From JALEFZ01 sp039817415 (lineage in GTDB: Bacteria; Bacteroidota; Bacteroidia; J057): a stretch of 41,550 nt of DNA. Below the pieces are notes generated by a model, which saw only the letters and a list, made by a program, of their open reading frames with translations, was not told the DNA's origin and did not search any database. Within the stretch, counting starts at the first letter, position 1, and the number at the start of each line of letters is the position of its first letter. A program made the translations under genes and the position numbers. The DNA is taken from the NCBI GenBank assembly GCA_039817415.1, contig JBCBVV010000056.1, positions 1 to 41,550 of the forward strand, written 5' to 3'. Of this stretch, positions 33,498 through 41,404 are shown piece by piece.

Positions 33498-33725
33498 CTA
33501 TTCTTTTAAGGACCACTTGATCTGAAATTCGATTTCCTCTTCCTCCTCACCGCGCTCATGCTCAATATTGAAAACAGCTCGCTTGGGAACATAAATTCTT
33601 TCTCCTGCAATTTGGATGTCGAAGCGCTCATCATTCTCAATGGCATCTGCCAAACGACGAAGTTTGGCTACAAATTCAGATTTGGAATAGCTTTTTTCTA
33701 TGTCTCTTTCTTCCTTGTTTGACAT
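33498..33725 (-). CDS. Amphi-Trp domain-containing protein
   Basis: From ATG 33725 this is a 75-residue protein. It fits the amphi-Trp family: KSEFVAKLRRLADAIEND, then RIYVPKRAVFNIEHERGE, and the closing strand EIEFQIKWSL with the conserved Trp. The frame continues upstream to 33818, but those 31 residues do not belong to the family, so the shorter start is chosen. It is cytoplasmic with unknown function. Small amphi-Trp proteins are often found beside other uncharacterised genes, as here. Confidence 0.8.
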   Translation of the reverse strand: MSNKEERDIEKSYSKSEFVAKLRRLADAIENDERFDIQIAGERIYVPKRAVFNIEHERGEEEEEIEFQIKWSLKE

Positions 33726-33856
33726 GCTAAAAGAAGTTGAAGGGTTAATGTAGAAATAATTGGAGTTGGAAAACGATATAACTGATTTTCCTGCAACATG
33801 ATATGTCACCAAAGACAAATCTCATTCCGAGATGTTGAAAATTGATGGAAGAATAC

Positions 33857-34219
33857 CTAAGCAATTTCCTCCAACTTAAAAATGATTCGCTTCCCTTTTT
33901 CTTTTCCGATTCGGACCATTTCGTCTGCTCCATTAGAAGGACCTCCTATGCGGAAAACTATATCACACTTGCTGATCAAGCGGATGGCTACAGGGTGAAA
34001 AAGCTCATTCCAAATCTCATCTCCCATTTCCTTAGAACCCGCCGTTTCAATCAAGGGCAAGGCAAACCATTCTCCTAAAACGGGTAAATGACCCATCTTA
34101 TACAGGTTCAAGGCCATGTCATTCATGGCATCTACATTTTGTTGGATAAGGGCAGGGTCATCGTTGGTTCCGGAACGGTAGGGACCTGCAACAAGGATCA
34201 TTAAGGGTTGTTGGTTCAT
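33857..34219 (-). CDS. DUF4406 (nucleoside deoxyribosyltransferase-like) protein
   Basis: This is a 120-residue protein with the fold signature of nucleoside 2-deoxyribosyltransferase-like proteins: MILVAGPYRSGTNDDP at the start, LPVLGEWFALP, then CDIVFRIGGPSNGADEMV with the conserved GxSxGAD-type loop. A nucleotide- or nucleoside-binding role is probable. Whether it cleaves N-glycosidic bonds is unknown, as the catalytic Glu is not certain by eye. It is 131 bp upstream of the amphi-Trp gene on the same strand. Confidence 0.8.
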   Translation of the reverse strand: MNQQPLMILVAGPYRSGTNDDPALIQQNVDAMNDMALNLYKMGHLPVLGEWFALPLIETAGSKEMGDEIWNELFHPVAIRLISKCDIVFRIGGPSNGADEMVRIGKEKGKRIIFKLEEIA

Positions 34220-34290
34220 CTAGTTAAGTGGTTATGGTGTAATTGTTCATTTTTTTCTCCTGAAGGAGTTGGTAGTCCAACAAGACGATT

Positions 34291-35067
34291 CTAATAGGGT
34301 GGGGGAGCCGAATTTAATTGTTGGGGGGAAAGGGTATGCATGTTGAAAGCCTTCCATTCTGTACTAAGGTATTTCATTCTCCCAATTGCAATATCTCCGC
34401 TGGATTTAAAATTGTCCCATTCGGCGGTCAAGCTTCTCCAATAATCCCCGCCAGCACCCAATAGAAAATTGGCCTCTTCTCTATCATCAGGACCTTCGGA
34501 ATCATCCAGAATTAACCTTGCTTCTACAGCCACCCAAACGGCTTTGATATCCTGAGGGTTCATGTCAACTCTTCCTTGGGTGGGCCAAAAGTGAAAGTTA
34601 TACCCATCTTTAAAGGCTACGGAAATACCGCCTGCTCCCTCCTGTCTTATGCTTGCTGCTACATTGATGTCATCTTCATAGTTCTCAAGGTAATGTTTAC
34701 CAAAGATATCAGAGCTCTGAATCCACGCGGTCCACTTGTTTGCCTTACTCAGGTACCATGCTTGGAGATTTCGGATATGGATCCGTGTATTCTTGGCAAT
34801 CACGGGATTGGGATCACGATAAACTTGTCCCCAAGGGATTACTGCAAACCAATCTTCGGGAGGGTTATTTCCCCATCCTATTCTGGCTTGTTGACTCCAA
34901 TCAAAGGAAGAGGGAAGACCATTTAATTCGCCTTCATGTGGCAATGACATGTCATGTTTAAGTGTCTCCAATGTATTGAGACGTTCCTCAATCTTTTGGG
35001 GTGCTTCTGGCTGACAGGCTAGGAAAAGCAAGCAAATGATGAAATTGATAATGAATATTCTAGCCAT
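34291..35067 (-). CDS. Lipoprotein of unknown function
   Basis: ATG 35067 gives 258 residues with a clear lipoprotein signal (FIICLLFLAC, Cys18). The frame is open up to 35130 but the longer start would bury the signal. The mature protein is rich in Trp (WGQVYRDP, LQAWYLSKANKWTAWIQ, FHFWPTQGRVDM) and ends in PPPY. The Trp-rich beta pattern, with NNPPEDWFAVIPWG, looks like a ligand-binding sandwich such as a glycan-binding module. I do not recognise the family. It lies 83 bp after the GNAT gene. Confidence 0.7.
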   Translation of the reverse strand: MARIFIINFIICLLFLACQPEAPQKIEERLNTLETLKHDMSLPHEGELNGLPSSFDWSQQARIGWGNNPPEDWFAVIPWGQVYRDPNPVIAKNTRIHIRNLQAWYLSKANKWTAWIQSSDIFGKHYLENYEDDINVAASIRQEGAGGISVAFKDGYNFHFWPTQGRVDMNPQDIKAVWVAVEARLILDDSEGPDDREEANFLLGAGGDYWRSLTAEWDNFKSSGDIAIGRMKYLSTEWKAFNMHTLSPQQLNSAPPPY

Positions 35068-35150
35068 AATGTCTAGGGTAAATGACCAGATTAAAGATAG
35101 CGCTAAATCTGGGTGATCTCCTACTTTCATTTGGCTGGAAAGTATACCGA

Positions 35151-35621
35151 TTAGAGAATTTTTTGCATTTCCATCTCCTCATAGGTGATACCATCTACAA
35201 CAGTCAACACATCCTTGACGAATGTGTATCCTTTCTTTTGATAATAGGAAACTGCTGATGGGATGGAAACGATTTTCAGCTGGGTGATGTCGTGATTGAG
35301 GGCATAGTCTTCAACAACTGATATCAACAAGCCCCCGATACCGAATTTTCTGTCTATTGGATTGATATAAAAGGCTACTATTTCATGTCCTTCCAAGCCG
35401 ATTGTACCCACCATGTTTTCTCCATCAAAGGCACAGAATATTTTTTCCTTCTTGAGCCTTTCTTCAACAGCTTCCCTCGAGCTGATTTTCTTCCATTTAC
35501 TGAGTTGTTCTTCTGTATAGGATTTGTCTTCAAGCCCCTCAACTGCTTTCAGAATCAATTCGCTTATAGGTCTGGCATCTTTCTCTTTTGCGAATCTTAT
35601 TTCAAATTTTTGATCATTCAT
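35151..35621 (-). CDS. GNAT-family N-acetyltransferase
   Basis: From ATG 35621 this is a 156-residue protein; a TTG at 35639 would add six residues and is less likely. It has the GNAT fold: EIRFAKEKDARPISELI at the N-terminus, GTIGLEGHEIVAFYINP, and the acetyl-CoA loop DRKFGIGGLL. The C-terminal SAVSYYQKKGYTFVKD follows. The acceptor amine is unknown. Confidence 0.87.
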   Translation of the reverse strand: MNDQKFEIRFAKEKDARPISELILKAVEGLEDKSYTEEQLSKWKKISSREAVEERLKKEKIFCAFDGENMVGTIGLEGHEIVAFYINPIDRKFGIGGLLISVVEDYALNHDITQLKIVSIPSAVSYYQKKGYTFVKDVLTVVDGITYEEMEMQKIL

Positions 35622-35932
35622 TAAAGCCAATATAGCCAAAGAATAATGGCTTATAAAGGAATCTCATATTGGAGTTCCTATTACCCAGACAAATCATCAT
35701 GAGTAGGCCTTGTATCCATACACTCAGAAAGGAAGAATCGGCAATCTCTATCGTAAATAGCTTATAATCAGGTTAACAAATTCGTGTAGCCTTAAAAATA
35801 TAGTTTGGTGAGGCTGCTTGTAAAAAGGCCATTTTTCTAAAATTTCATCATGAAGCGAATGGGATAGGAAAAACAAACGGCCTCCTACTTTATAAGTGAG
35901 AAGCCGTTGTGTTAATTGTTTTGAAAGTTATG
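35622..35932. other. Intergenic region without a gene
   Basis: The right end carries the terminator of the GH17 pair (35868-35909). The left part is the upstream region of the GNAT gene. No clear promoter match or small gene is seen. Confidence 0.5.
35868..35909 (-). terminator. Rho-independent terminator after the GH17 pair
   Basis: On the minus strand an imperfect stem (35909-35895 with 35889-35876) is followed by GTTTGTTTTT. It starts 24 bp after the stop of the second GH17 gene. Confidence 0.7.
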
Positions 35933-36871
35933 TTAGGCCAATTGAGGGTAGAAAGGCCTCATGACCTTTTTAGGGGTCCTGTCCCCCTTGAAGAGCCCCC
36001 AATGTTTTTCGGGTTCCATGGGATCATCAGATCCTTTCCAGGCTTCGTCAAAGGCTTCGAATACAAAGGTGATGATCTCATCCTCCTGACTCCAATTGAC
36101 CAATTCGTGATAGTAAATTTCCTGAAGGTCCTCATTCACATTCTCAGGCAAAATACCCCTCCCATTAGAATGTGTGGTCCAGCCGGCTTCTGTAATTACT
36201 ACTGGCTTGTGAGGATAGGTATCGGCTACTCCGAAGAAGTTTTCCTTGGTAAAGGCCAGCGCTTCGTGAATATTCTTGTATTCCCAAACAGGGTAGGTAT
36301 GTATAGAAATGAAATCTACTTCTTCAACTAAGGGCGCCAATTTGTTGAGCCAAGGGACATAGTTTTCGCAGAAAGTAACAGGCTGTTTGGCACCTTCCTT
36401 TACCATACGGGTATAGGCAATTACCTGGTCAACCGGAACCATGTGGTCAGTCCATTCCACCGTGGCTTCATTCCCCACAGACAAAGAAGTGATGATATGG
36501 GGATATTGATTGGCAAACTGAATCAAGCGCTTGATTTCCGCTACATTGCCTTTGCGTTTTTGCTCCAAGACATCTTCGGAATAGACCCCTCCCCATGGAC
36601 ATTGGGGGTTGCTTACCTCTGCATTGATATATGCCCCCAGCATGAGTTTAAAGTCAAGCTTTTCTTTCTCGATAACCTCCAATACGATTTCGGCATGTTT
36701 GGAGCAATCGTACAAGCGGAGATATTTCCAGCGTCCCTGAAGGATAAGGAGATCTTCCTTGACCTCTTCATAAGTAGGGAAGATCTGGGCATCAGGACTC
36801 TGTCCTTCCCGGTAACCGGAATAACAGATGGCTGGTCCAAAGTCGAGCTTGATGGTTGAATAACGGCTCAT
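35933..36871 (-). CDS. Glycoside hydrolase family 17 protein (beta-1,3-glucan-active), downstream copy
   Basis: This is a 312-residue (beta/alpha)8-type protein. SVGNEATVEW holds the acid/base Glu135 and VVITEAGW the nucleophile Glu228, both at family-typical places. LRLYDCSKHAE and ISIHTYPVWE match strands of the barrel. No signal peptide is present, so it appears cytoplasmic. GH17 enzymes act on beta-1,3-glucans such as laminarin or callose, as glucanases or transglucosidases. The next gene is a paralogue 9 bp upstream with the same architecture. A cytoplasmic enzyme would act on imported laminari-oligosaccharides or on an internal glucan. Confidence 0.87.
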   Translation of the reverse strand: MSRYSTIKLDFGPAICYSGYREGQSPDAQIFPTYEEVKEDLLILQGRWKYLRLYDCSKHAEIVLEVIEKEKLDFKLMLGAYINAEVSNPQCPWGGVYSEDVLEQKRKGNVAEIKRLIQFANQYPHIITSLSVGNEATVEWTDHMVPVDQVIAYTRMVKEGAKQPVTFCENYVPWLNKLAPLVEEVDFISIHTYPVWEYKNIHEALAFTKENFFGVADTYPHKPVVITEAGWTTHSNGRGILPENVNEDLQEIYYHELVNWSQEDEIITFVFEAFDEAWKGSDDPMEPEKHWGLFKGDRTPKKVMRPFYPQLA

Positions 36872-36880
36872 AGTATCTAT

Positions 36881-37771
36881 CTAAAGGTCCGTGAATTTTG
36901 ACTTTCCATTTTTATCCCAAATCCCCCAGTAGGCTCCAACATCTCCTTCATCTCCAACCTTCCAAGATTCGTCAAAGCTTGAGAAATACATCACTTCGAT
37001 ATTGTCCTCCTTGCTCCATTGTTGGGTATTGATAAAATAGCGCATGGCATTTTCCATGGAAGGAACAGAGGATTTTGTATTACTTCCTTGGCTTGGCCAG
37101 CCTGTTTCACTGATAATAACCTTCTTTCCTTGGCCAGCCTCCTTGGCAATCTGGTACATGGTTTTCATATAAGGCAAGGAATAGTCGATATGACAGCCCT
37201 CCCAGAAGGGGTAGCAATTGGCATAAATGACGTCGCAAGCCTCCGTAATTCTGGGATGGTTCCTGAATTCATAATAGGCATCGACATAGCCTACTTGTGC
37301 TTCAGGTATTTGTTCCTTCACTCGGTAGATATAGCCTAGAAGTTGTTCTTCTGTCAATTCCTTGCGATACAGCACTTCATTTCCCACAGCTACGAGATCT
37401 GCATGGCCGGCTTTGACAACCTCAATGAGGTTGGTGATTTCTTTTTCATTTAACTCCATGTCATCACTTAACCAAGCGCCTACCATGGTTTTCATGCCGT
37501 ATTCATGGGCTATGGCTGGGATCAATTCATTTCCTTCGGTGCAGGAAAAGGTACGCACCCATTTTGCATAGGGCTTGAGGGCAGATATACGTTTGTGGAT
37601 TTGTTCGGCACTCAGGCTGTCTCCGGGTTCTTGTCCTTCTTCATAGGCACTGAAGCAAATGCCATGCATACCACTGTTGAGGTATTTGGCGAATAGGGCT
37701 GACAACTCTTTTTGGGTGAGAGAAGCATCTAGGCCTGCCAGCGACATCATTTGTTCACTACGTAATGACAT
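36881..37771 (-). CDS. Glycoside hydrolase family 17 protein, upstream copy
   Basis: This is a 296-residue protein with the same plan as its neighbour. LNSGMHGICFSAYEEGQEPG is the first strand region, VAVGNEVLYR carries Glu132 (acid/base), and VIISETGWPSQG carries Glu222 (nucleophile). ANCYPFWEGCHIDY is a barrel strand. The end FSSFDESWKVGDEGDVGAYW parallels FEAFDEAWKGSDDPMEPEKH in the paralogue. No signal peptide is found. The two proteins are clearly diverged, so the duplication is old and the pair may have split roles (for example chain cutting and oligomer processing). Confidence 0.87.
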   Translation of the reverse strand: MSLRSEQMMSLAGLDASLTQKELSALFAKYLNSGMHGICFSAYEEGQEPGDSLSAEQIHKRISALKPYAKWVRTFSCTEGNELIPAIAHEYGMKTMVGAWLSDDMELNEKEITNLIEVVKAGHADLVAVGNEVLYRKELTEEQLLGYIYRVKEQIPEAQVGYVDAYYEFRNHPRITEACDVIYANCYPFWEGCHIDYSLPYMKTMYQIAKEAGQGKKVIISETGWPSQGSNTKSSVPSMENAMRYFINTQQWSKEDNIEVMYFSSFDESWKVGDEGDVGAYWGIWDKNGKSKFTDL

Positions 37772-38390
37772 ATTGTTGTGATGTTAGATTTGTTAGTTGA
37801 TGAAGAGAGCTACTTGTGTGGTTGACTTGGTCTTCAAGTATAAGGACATATATGGAAAAATACTTGCGTCCTTGTGGGGTTTGGGGAAAGGAAGCGAAGA
37901 ACTAGGTCCGAAAGTAGGGAGAATTGTGGTAGAAGGTGGTGTGGGATGTAGGCAGGTAGGGGTGGTTGTGGTTATGATGTAGGGGATTGCCTTATTTGGT
38001 GATCCTAAAAACAATCTATTTATGGATAATTAGGGCCCTTGGCCAACTCTTTAAGATGAGTCAGCTTTGTCAAAATTAGCGATACCTCTGATCTAATTTG
38101 AGGAGGAAGTCCATAGTTGCAAATACGAGTTTTCCCATCACTATATGTATTCGAGTCAATAACCCTGAGAAAAGGATATATTCGCTTTCTTAGGTAGTAA
38201 TTATAGATAGAATAAAAGATTATTGGGAAAGAAGATAAGACTCTGACGTTTAGCTTTTTGGATAATTATTAGTTCTTAAAATCAAGTTGAAGCCTGTTGT
38301 CCATTTGTGCAAAACTTTAGCATCATTAAATTCCCCCTCGCCAAGGATAAAGCAAGGGGGAAAGAAATAGTTATCTGCATTCAAATTGTA
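37772..38390. other. Intergenic region without a gene, with a G-rich tract
   Basis: This is the longest stretch without a gene. Bases ~37860-37980 are strongly G-rich and C-poor on the plus strand (GGGGTTTGGGG and many GTGG/GGTG units), giving a pyrimidine-rich leader or upstream region for the GH17 operon on the minus strand. TATACTTG (37842-37835, minus strand) is one base off the -7 consensus. From 37990 to 38330 I see nothing. Confidence 0.5.
38326..38363 (-). terminator. Terminator after the SRPBCC gene
   Basis: On the minus strand a stem with a CCCCC/GGGGG core (38361-38351 with 38341-38331, one mismatch) is followed by a short T-rich stretch. It lies ~30 bp after the stop at 38391. 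Confidence 0.65.
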
Positions 38391-38909
38391 TTACTTAGCT
38401 AAGGCAATCGCATTTGATGCCATTTCATAAGAGGCAGATTTTAAGAAAGCTTTGAACTGATCCTCATTCATATTCGGATTTTCTATAAATTCAAATCTTG
38501 AGGTAAATACCACCATACTTTTGTTGTAACCTAGGTCTATCACTCGATAACGATTGATTACATTTTTGGCGGGTACGCCCTCCACAACCTGCCATTCATA
38601 GGTTCTTTTCTGATCGTCAAATTCGCGAATTCTTTCTATAAAATAGCCAGACTTATCCGGTGTAACACATTTCCTCTCACCACCTACTCCTTTGGGCCCT
38701 TTCCATGTGAGGGAACCAACTAAAGAGGAAAGTTCAGCGATATTGTCTAATTTTCGGATTTGTGCCCAGACTTGATCTGCAGATACATTGGCTACGGCAG
38801 AAGTCGTGATTATGGCGTCTTCAGGTGTCTGGGCTACAACTTTTCTAGGAGTACAACTTAAGCCCACTAGCATGAGAAATGCTGTAAAAATTAATTTGTT
38901 AACAGTCAT
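38391..38909 (-). CDS. SRPBCC-family lipoprotein
   Basis: This is a 172-residue protein with a lipoprotein signal (FLMLVGLSC, Cys19). Residues ~37-170 look like a START/polyketide-cyclase-type (SRPBCC) helix-grip domain: TTSAVANVSADQVWAQIRKL, SLTWKGPKGVGGERKC, and FIERIREFDDQKRTYEWQVVEG. A long C-terminal helix (FKAFLKSASYEMASNAIA) closes the pocket. Such domains bind hydrophobic ligands; the ligand is unknown. The lipid anchor is less common for this fold. Confidence 0.83.
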   Translation of the reverse strand: MTVNKLIFTAFLMLVGLSCTPRKVVAQTPEDAIITTSAVANVSADQVWAQIRKLDNIAELSSLVGSLTWKGPKGVGGERKCVTPDKSGYFIERIREFDDQKRTYEWQVVEGVPAKNVINRYRVIDLGYNKSMVVFTSRFEFIENPNMNEDQFKAFLKSASYEMASNAIALAK

Positions 38910-39187
38910 TGGAATAATGATTAAAGTGAAAAAAATTAAGAATGTTGAACTTTTGTGTTAATGGTTTTCAGTGTTGATTAGGCAAACTGTCTCCGGGGAA
39001 ATCGAATAATCGATTTCCATTCCATACCCCTAAGGGATGTTTAAAAAGCTTTTATTGGAATACATTGTCAGACCATGACAAGGACAGTAATATGCTAGGT
39101 ACCTTTACAAAATTTTCTACCTCAGCTTTTTATAACCCTAGACTCCATAAGTCCTTTCATAAATTTGATACAAGAGACCTTGAAGTG

Positions 39188-39802
39188 TTACAAAACTTTG
39201 TATTTATTTTTCAAAATGTTAAAGTGATGGACCTGATGTCCAGATATGCACAGAGAAATCATACGAACAGAGGTTTTAAAACCATCTAATCTTCCTACCA
39301 TTTGAAGTTGATCGTCATTTAATTTCTGAAAGGCTTGAATGGTGGCTCTTCGAGTGGCTAAAAATTCCTCAACCAGTGCTTCTCTACTTTTTTCTCTTCC
39401 CCCTTTTACGGTAGAGGATTGTGTATAATGTTGGTATTTAAAGTCTGAAGTAATGACACCGGCGATGATCAAGGCCTTTTCTGTCATGATGCGTTCATAA
39501 CTAATGATATGTTGTAAAACTTCTCCAACGGTCCATTTCCCATGGCTATATTGGTAGGATATTTTTTCAGATGGAATCCTAGCTAATTCCTGATGCAATA
39601 TTTTGTTGGAATTTTTGAGGACTTCTTCGACCGTTTCGCCCTGAATGGCCTTATTTGAGTAATATAAAATAGCGGAATCATACTCACTAGAAGGAATTTT
39701 CTGAAATAGCATGTGATTAGATTTAGTTTGCTGATGCCGCCCAATACAACTACTTTGGAGCAGAAGAACTAGGCAGGTAAAAAAGATAATGGTACATCTC
39801 AT
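39188..39802 (-). CDS. DinB-like lipoprotein
   Basis: This is a 204-residue protein with a lipoprotein signal (CLVLLLQSSC, Cys19). Residues ~60-200 fit the DinB four-helix bundle: KWTVGEVLQHIISYERIMTE supplies the first metal-binding His and ISGHQVHHFNILKN near the C-terminus supplies two more. DinB/YfiT proteins are metal-dependent and include bacillithiol- or thiol-transferases. An exported lipoprotein form is unusual, so its role may differ. The stretch upstream (38910-39187, on the other side of its stop) has no gene. Confidence 0.8.
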   Translation of the reverse strand: MRCTIIFFTCLVLLLQSSCIGRHQQTKSNHMLFQKIPSSEYDSAILYYSNKAIQGETVEEVLKNSNKILHQELARIPSEKISYQYSHGKWTVGEVLQHIISYERIMTEKALIIAGVITSDFKYQHYTQSSTVKGGREKSREALVEEFLATRRATIQAFQKLNDDQLQMVGRLDGFKTSVRMISLCISGHQVHHFNILKNKYKVL

Positions 39803-39846
39803 AATCTTGTGTTTACAGCTTAGATGCCATTCCTCATAAAGTGTTA

Positions 39847-39875
39847 CAAAAAAACTATGGCCATTTGGCCATAGC
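39847..39875 (-). terminator. Strong terminator after the SEL1-repeat gene
   Basis: On the minus strand a perfect 8-bp stem (CTATGGCC at 39874-39867 with GGCCATAG at 39862-39855) with a 4-base loop is followed by seven T (39854-39848). Confidence 0.85.
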
Positions 39876-40010
39876 TATTTATTACGATAAAGCTATTTTA
39901 ATTGGAATTAAAAATTGTCTCTAACTAGGATCAATTAGTAGAGTTCATACATTTTAGAACATGCCTTGCTGACAAAGGAATATCCTGTTAGAATGTGTGC
40001 GTATATTCAT

Positions 40011-41164
40011 CTATTTCTTCTCCAACTCCTTCAACCTATTCTGTGCCCATTTATGCCCTTGCTCTGCTGCTTGTTGATACAACAATTTAGCCTCCTCGAG
40101 GTTCACTTCGGTGCCTTCTCCATTCTCCAACATATAGCCTGCTACCACTTGGGCTTCTGCTAACCCAAGCTTGGCGGAGTTTCTATATATTTCTAAGGCA
40201 GCAGAATAATCTTTTTCTACACCCTCTCCATTGTAGTACAAATTCCCCAATTCATAAATGCCATAGGGGTTGTTTTGAAGGGCGGTATAGTTGAAGATTT
40301 TATAGGCCATTTCGTAATCTTGCTGCACTCCCAAGCCCTTGACATGCATTCTACCGAGGTACACTAAGGCATTGATTTCCTTTTGATTGGCAGCCTCATC
40401 AAACCACTTATAGGCCTTCTTATAATCTTTTTCTACGAGCGTTCCATGAAAGTACAACATTCCCAGAGTCAGTTGAGCAGGACTATGTTCAGCCTCCGCA
40501 GCCTTGATGTACCATTTTAATGCCTTTTTGTGATCCTCTTTTACATGAAGTCCAAATTGATACATCTGGGCTAGGTTTGACATCCCATACACATCCCTTC
40601 CTCTGCTGCCATCTTTATAAGGGTATATGCTTTTTCTAGATCTTTCTCTAGGAAATCCCCTGTTTTGTACATATCGCCTAGGTTATTCAGGGCACGAGGA
40701 TTGCCAAGCTTTGCTGCTAACTGATAGTATTCGACTCCTTTATTTCTGTCTCTTTTGACTCCTGTTCCTTTGAAATATAGGTAACCCAGATTAGAGAGGG
40801 CTATTCCATCTTTCAATTCTCCTGCTTGTTCATACAATTCTATAGCTTTGGGAATATCTTTTTCAATGTCTCCAACTCCCTGCTCGTACATATATCCCAA
40901 ATACCTGTAAGAATGGGCGTCTTTCTTGGCAATACCTTGTTTGAAATAAGCTTTTGCTTGAGCAAAATTTTCCTCTACAAAAAAGCAGAAGCCCAAGTTT
41001 GAGGTTTGCCTGGGCGATAGGTCGTCTGAATGTTCGAGATAGTACGCTTTCGCGGAAGAATATTCTACTCGATCAAAGAGGCTATCGGCTTGAGGCAGAG
41101 ATTGAGCATATAGGCCATTGAACAGGAAGCAAGGTAGGAAGAGGAAGAAAGATGATATTCTCAT
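40011..41164 (-). pseudogene. Exported SEL1-like repeat protein, split by a frameshift
   Basis: Two overlapping frames form one ~384-residue protein. The first frame starts at ATG 41164 (MRISSFFLFLPCFLFNGLYA signal peptide); the frame is open to 41212 but this start fits the signal. SEL1 repeats of ~36 residues follow (ALSNLGYLYFKGTGVKRD, ALNNLGDMYKTGDFLEKD). The frame ends at 40571 after MAAEEG. The second frame continues with DVYGMSNLAQMYQFGLHVKE and about five more repeats to the TAG at 40011. They join if one G is added to the GGG at 40597-40595. SEL1 proteins are scaffolds for protein contacts. The conserved repeats on both sides suggest a recent mutation or a sequencing error. A strong terminator follows. 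Confidence 0.82.
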
Positions 41165-41329
41165 GGTATGTAAATGTAATATAAGTTCCCAAGTCAAAAT
41201 GGGTACAATCAATTGAGTCGACTGACTATGTAAGGGTTGGGATGGATGGGATATTTTCCAATTGGATTCAAAGTATTTAGCGATTGTGCCTGACTTTGCT
41301 TACAAATAGTATAATCACAAATTACCACA

Positions 41330-41368
41330 CCAAAAAAGACCAAGAAACCCCTACTGAAGTTCCTTGGC
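41330..41368 (-). terminator. Rho-independent terminator at the window edge
   Basis: On the minus strand a 9-bp stem with one G-U pair (41367-41359 with 41348-41340) and a 10-base loop is followed by TCTTTTTT. It supports the partial gene ending at 41405. Confidence 0.75.
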
Positions 41369-41404
41369 CTAAGACTACTACTACTAAACGTGCATACCTG
41401 ATTC

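Noticed and set aside
33726..33818. 31-residue N-terminal extension of the amphi-Trp protein
   Set aside because: The extension has no family match and a good ATG (33725) starts just before the domain.
37797..38014. Short open frames on both strands in the G-rich tract
   Set aside because: Their composition comes from the base bias (Gly/Val on one strand, Thr/Pro on the other); they show no domain.
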